Shown here piece after piece: positions 61,558 to 64,000 of a DNA stretch of 64,000 bases; positions within the stretch are counted from its first letter, which is position 1; each line of letters opens with the position of its first letter. The notes below the pieces were generated by a model that saw nothing but the letters and a program-made list of their open reading frames with translations, was not told where the DNA came from and did not search any database. Origin of the DNA: an uncultured Prevotellaceae bacterium (GTDB lineage: Bacteria; Bacteroidota; Bacteroidia; Bacteroidales; Bacteroidaceae); NCBI GenBank assembly GCA_947307015.1, contig CAMZHV010000005.1, positions 1-64,000 on the forward strand. The letters run 5' to 3'. Position numbers and translations under genes: made by a program.

Positions 61558-64000
61558 ATGGCAGAATACATCAACGAAGAAAAAAAAGAAGTGGAAGAGT
61601 CATCAGGTATTGACTACCGCATGCTTTGGTCTATTGTCGTTCTCAACTGGTACTGGATTCTCCTCTCGGCGGCTTTGTTTGTCGGCGCAGCCTACGTCTA
61701 TCTCCGCTATCAGCATCCGGTCTATCAGGCATCGACAAAGATCCTTATCAAAGACGACAGCAGAGGTCCCCGCCAGAGCCAGAGTGCGGCTATGGAGGAG
61801 TTCGGTATCATCACTAATTCCAACGGCTTCGAGAACGAGTTGGAGATTATCACCTCGACGGCTGTTGCTACGCGTGCCGTCAAGGACTTGAAGCTCTATA
61901 TCACCTATGCCATTGAAGGTCGTCTATCTACCGCCGACCTCTACAAGACAAGCCCCGTGATCGTGGATCTTGAAGAATCACGTTTGGAGCACTTGAATAC
62001 GCCTATTCCCATTGAGATGGAAAAGACTGGCAAGGAGAAAATCCGTGTGTCCATTGGCCTGCCTTCCAAGAGTGACGAACCTGATGTGGTTACGCGCGAG
62101 CTCACACAGTTCCCCTGCATCGTCAACACCAAGGTTGGCAAGATCATGTTCTCCCGCAATCCGGGCTACAGCCTCCCTGAGCACAAATTCACGGCTGTCA
62201 TCTATCCGCCTGTGGCCATGGGACGCGTCTATGCTGGCCGTCTGAATGCTGCGCCGACGTCCAAGAGCACTACGGTGGCCGTCCTCTCGATCCTCGATAC
62301 GTCGACGGAACGTGCTAAGGACTATCTCGCACAGCTGGTGAACGCCTACAATGAAGATGCCAATGAGGACAAGAATGAGGTCGCCAAGAAGACAGAAGAG
62401 TTCATTAAAGAACGTCTGGAAGTCATTCAGGACGAACTCGGCGAGACGGAAGGTCGCATCGAAGGCTACAAGCGTAGCAATGAGCTCATCAACCTGCCAT
62501 CCGACGCTACGTCAGCCCTCACACAATCCACAGAGTTCCAGAAGAAGCAGGTGGACATCCAGACGCAGATGAGTCTTGTGAAGTCACTGATCGACTATGT
62601 CTCGAATCCGGCTAATGCCCTCACGCTCATTCCTGCAAACATCGGCATTAACAATGCGGTTGCCAATGATATGATTAAGGAATATAACCAGAAAGTGCTG
62701 ACCCGCAACCGCCTTATCCGTAGTTCCTCCGAGAGCTCGCCCACCGTCGTAAAGCTCACCGACGAGGCACAGGCCTTGTGGGAGGCTGTCGGACAGCACC
62801 TACACGGCATCTACCGCGATCTGGAGATCCAGAAGAATTCTATCGACAGCCAGTATGCCCTCTTCGCAGGAAAAGTCAGCAACACGCCGACGCAGGAGCG
62901 CGCCATGAATGATATGGGTCGTCAGCAGCAGATCAAGGCCGACCTCTACCTCATGCTTCTGGAGCGTCGCGAGGAGAACTACATCTCTTTGGCCTCCACG
63001 GCAGCCAAGGCACGTATTATCGACCAGCCGCAGATTGGCGGCAAGGTCAGCCCGAAGAGCAATATCATTCTGCTGGCCGCTTTCTTCATCGGTTTATTCC
63101 TGCCGCTGGCACTCTTCTACCTGCGTGAGATGCTACGCTTCCGCATCGAGGGTCGCGGTGATCTGGAGAAAGCCACTACGCTGCCCATTGTCGCTGACAT
63201 TCCGTTAACGACGAAGCTTGCCGAGGGTGAGCGCGCCATCGTCGTCAAGGAGAACAAGAACAATATGATGGAAGAGGCCTTCCGTGGTCTCCGCACCAAC
63301 CTCCGTTTCCTGCTCGCACAAGGAGAGAAGGTCATCTGTGTCACCTCAACGGTGCCGGGCGAGGGTAAGACCTTCGTGGCTACCAACCTGTCGATGTCCT
63401 TGGCGCTACTCGGCAAGAAGGTGCTCATCATCGGTCTCGACATCCGCAAGCCGCGTCTTGTCAAGCTCTTCGGTCTCCCCTCCAGCGCACATGGTCTCAC
63501 CACCTATCTGGCTGGTGACAGCGCTGATTTCAACCTCCTCGAGGAGCAGATTGTTCATGGTGTTGTTCATCCCGACCTGGATGTCCTGCCCGCAGGTATC
63601 ATTCCTCCTAACCCAGGTGAACTCATCACGCGTGAACTCTTGGATCAGGCCATCGACTACCTGAAGACCAAGTACGACTATATCCTTCTCGACACGCCGC
63701 CTATCGGCCTTGTCAGCGATACCTTCGAACTGAGTCGCCTCTGTGATATCACCTTCTTCGTGGTGCGTTCCGAGGTGACGACGAAGTCTGATGTCGATGT
63801 CATCAATCGCACGTTCAAGGACAACAAGTTGCCGAAGATGACCCTCATCTTCAACGGCATCGACTTGAAGAAGAAGAAGTACGGCTTCTACTACGGCTAT
63901 GGCCGCTACGGTAGCTACAGCAAATATGGCACCTACTACGGCCGTTACGGTCACTATGGTTCCTACGGCCACTATGGCGATGCCTCTTCGAAGAAGCACA
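61558..64000 (+). CDS. Polysaccharide biosynthesis tyrosine autokinase (Wzc-like BY-kinase), 3' end outside window
   Basis: An open frame of 814 codons that runs off the window. It has an N-terminal Wzz domain with a membrane segment at about 28-48 and a second segment near 502-522 (IILLAAFFIGLFLPLALFYL), then a cytoplasmic kinase. Walker A is STVPGEGKTFVATNL (about 597), Walker A' is LIIGLDIRKPRL (about 623) and Walker B is YILLDTPPIG (about 709). The tail after FNGIDLKKKK has 13 tyrosines in the last ~36 visible residues in GxYG-type units, the autophosphorylation cluster. It controls EPS chain length and export together with the Wza-like protein. Confidence 0.93.
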   Translation, partial: MAEYINEEKKEVEESSGIDYRMLWSIVVLNWYWILLSAALFVGAAYVYLRYQHPVYQASTKILIKDDSRGPRQSQSAAMEEFGIITNSNGFENELEIITSTAVATRAVKDLKLYITYAIEGRLSTADLYKTSPVIVDLEESRLEHLNTPIPIEMEKTGKEKIRVSIGLPSKSDEPDVVTRELTQFPCIVNTKVGKIMFSRNPGYSLPEHKFTAVIYPPVAMGRVYAGRLNAAPTSKSTTVAVLSILDTSTERAKDYLAQLVNAYNEDANEDKNEVAKKTEEFIKERLEVIQDELGETEGRIEGYKRSNELINLPSDATSALTQSTEFQKKQVDIQTQMSLVKSLIDYVSNPANALTLIPANIGINNAVANDMIKEYNQKVLTRNRLIRSSSESSPTVVKLTDEAQALWEAVGQHLHGIYRDLEIQKNSIDSQYALFAGKVSNTPTQERAMNDMGRQQQIKADLYLMLLERREENYISLASTAAKARIIDQPQIGGKVSPKSNIILLAAFFIGLFLPLALFYLREMLRFRIEGRGDLEKATTLPIVADIPLTTKLAEGERAIVVKENKNNMMEEAFRGLRTNLRFLLAQGEKVICVTSTVPGEGKTFVATNLSMSLALLGKKVLIIGLDIRKPRLVKLFGLPSSAHGLTTYLAGDSADFNLLEEQIVHGVVHPDLDVLPAGIIPPNPGELITRELLDQAIDYLKTKYDYILLDTPPIGLVSDTFELSRLCDITFFVVRSEVTTKSDVDVINRTFKDNKLPKMTLIFNGIDLKKKKYGFYYGYGRYGSYSKYGTYYGRYGHYGSYGHYGDASSKKH

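Noticed and set aside
1-64000. tRNA, rRNA, CRISPR arrays, transposases or phage genes
   Set aside because: The intergenic gaps were read for cloverleaf-like or repeat-spacer patterns and the proteins for transposase or integrase motifs; none was found.

Overview
The window reads as a chromosomal segment from a Bacteroidota bacterium, most likely order Bacteroidales and close to Prevotella (inference). The support is: promoters of the TAnnTTTG type in front of many genes, two SusC/SusD pairs, lipoproteins with acidic residues right after the lipobox cysteine, an SDR-type threonine dehydrogenase paired with Kbl, and a BY-kinase with a tyrosine-rich tail. Base composition is moderately GC-rich except in the exopolysaccharide block, which is clearly more AT-rich. 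I see no rRNA, tRNA, CRISPR array, transposase or prophage.

Layout. 1-2.6 kb: an MNT-type nucleotidyltransferase, a small lipoprotein and a GH43 arabinanase, then a repeat-bearing intergenic stretch. 2.6-9.8 kb: divergent kbl/tdh for threonine breakdown, a lipoprotein with an NADase-type glycan-binding-like domain, RmuC and a GH92 alpha-mannosidase. 9.8-18.8 kb (minus strand): a flippase, a GT2 glycosyltransferase, a GH3 glycosidase and two tandem paralogous secreted alpha/beta hydrolases. The second hydrolase is followed, in the same reading frame after a single TAA, by a tail with a sorting-domain-like C-terminus. 18.9-19.7 kb: panB. 19.9-37.6 kb: one apparent 17.6 kb operon ordered FAS1 - SusC - SusD - FAS1 - FAS1 - SusC - SusD, with no enzyme and no regulator. 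This is the most unusual system in the window. 37.8-44.2 kb: a VWA lipoprotein, an M28 peptidase, an HD-domain protein, a serine acetyltransferase and an rRNA methyltransferase-like protein with a repetitive RGG-like tail.

44.3-58.2 kb is an exopolysaccharide locus: Wza-like export protein, Wzz-like chain-length protein, Wzx flippase, nitroreductase-family protein, Wzy-like membrane protein, polysaccharide pyruvyl transferase, an internally deleted AAA/nuclease remnant, a WbsX-like protein, two glycosyltransferases and a WecA-type initiating transferase. The 446-base gap before the WecA gene holds two striking inverted repeats and a third hairpin that ends next to the start codon. A minus-strand housekeeping group (a coiled-coil protein, zapA, a structured spacer that may be a 6S-like RNA, and rny) and an unknown gene then separate this locus from a BY-kinase (Wzc-like) gene that runs off the right edge.

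How the parts fit. The WecA-type enzyme would load the first sugar phosphate on undecaprenyl phosphate. The GTs and the WbsX-like protein would extend the unit and the pyruvyl transferase would decorate it. Wzx would flip it, Wzy polymerise it, and Wzz, the BY-kinase and the Wza-like protein would set its length and export it. The FAS1/SusCD operon would build a cell-surface capture and TonB-dependent uptake machine whose ligand cannot be read from the sequence.
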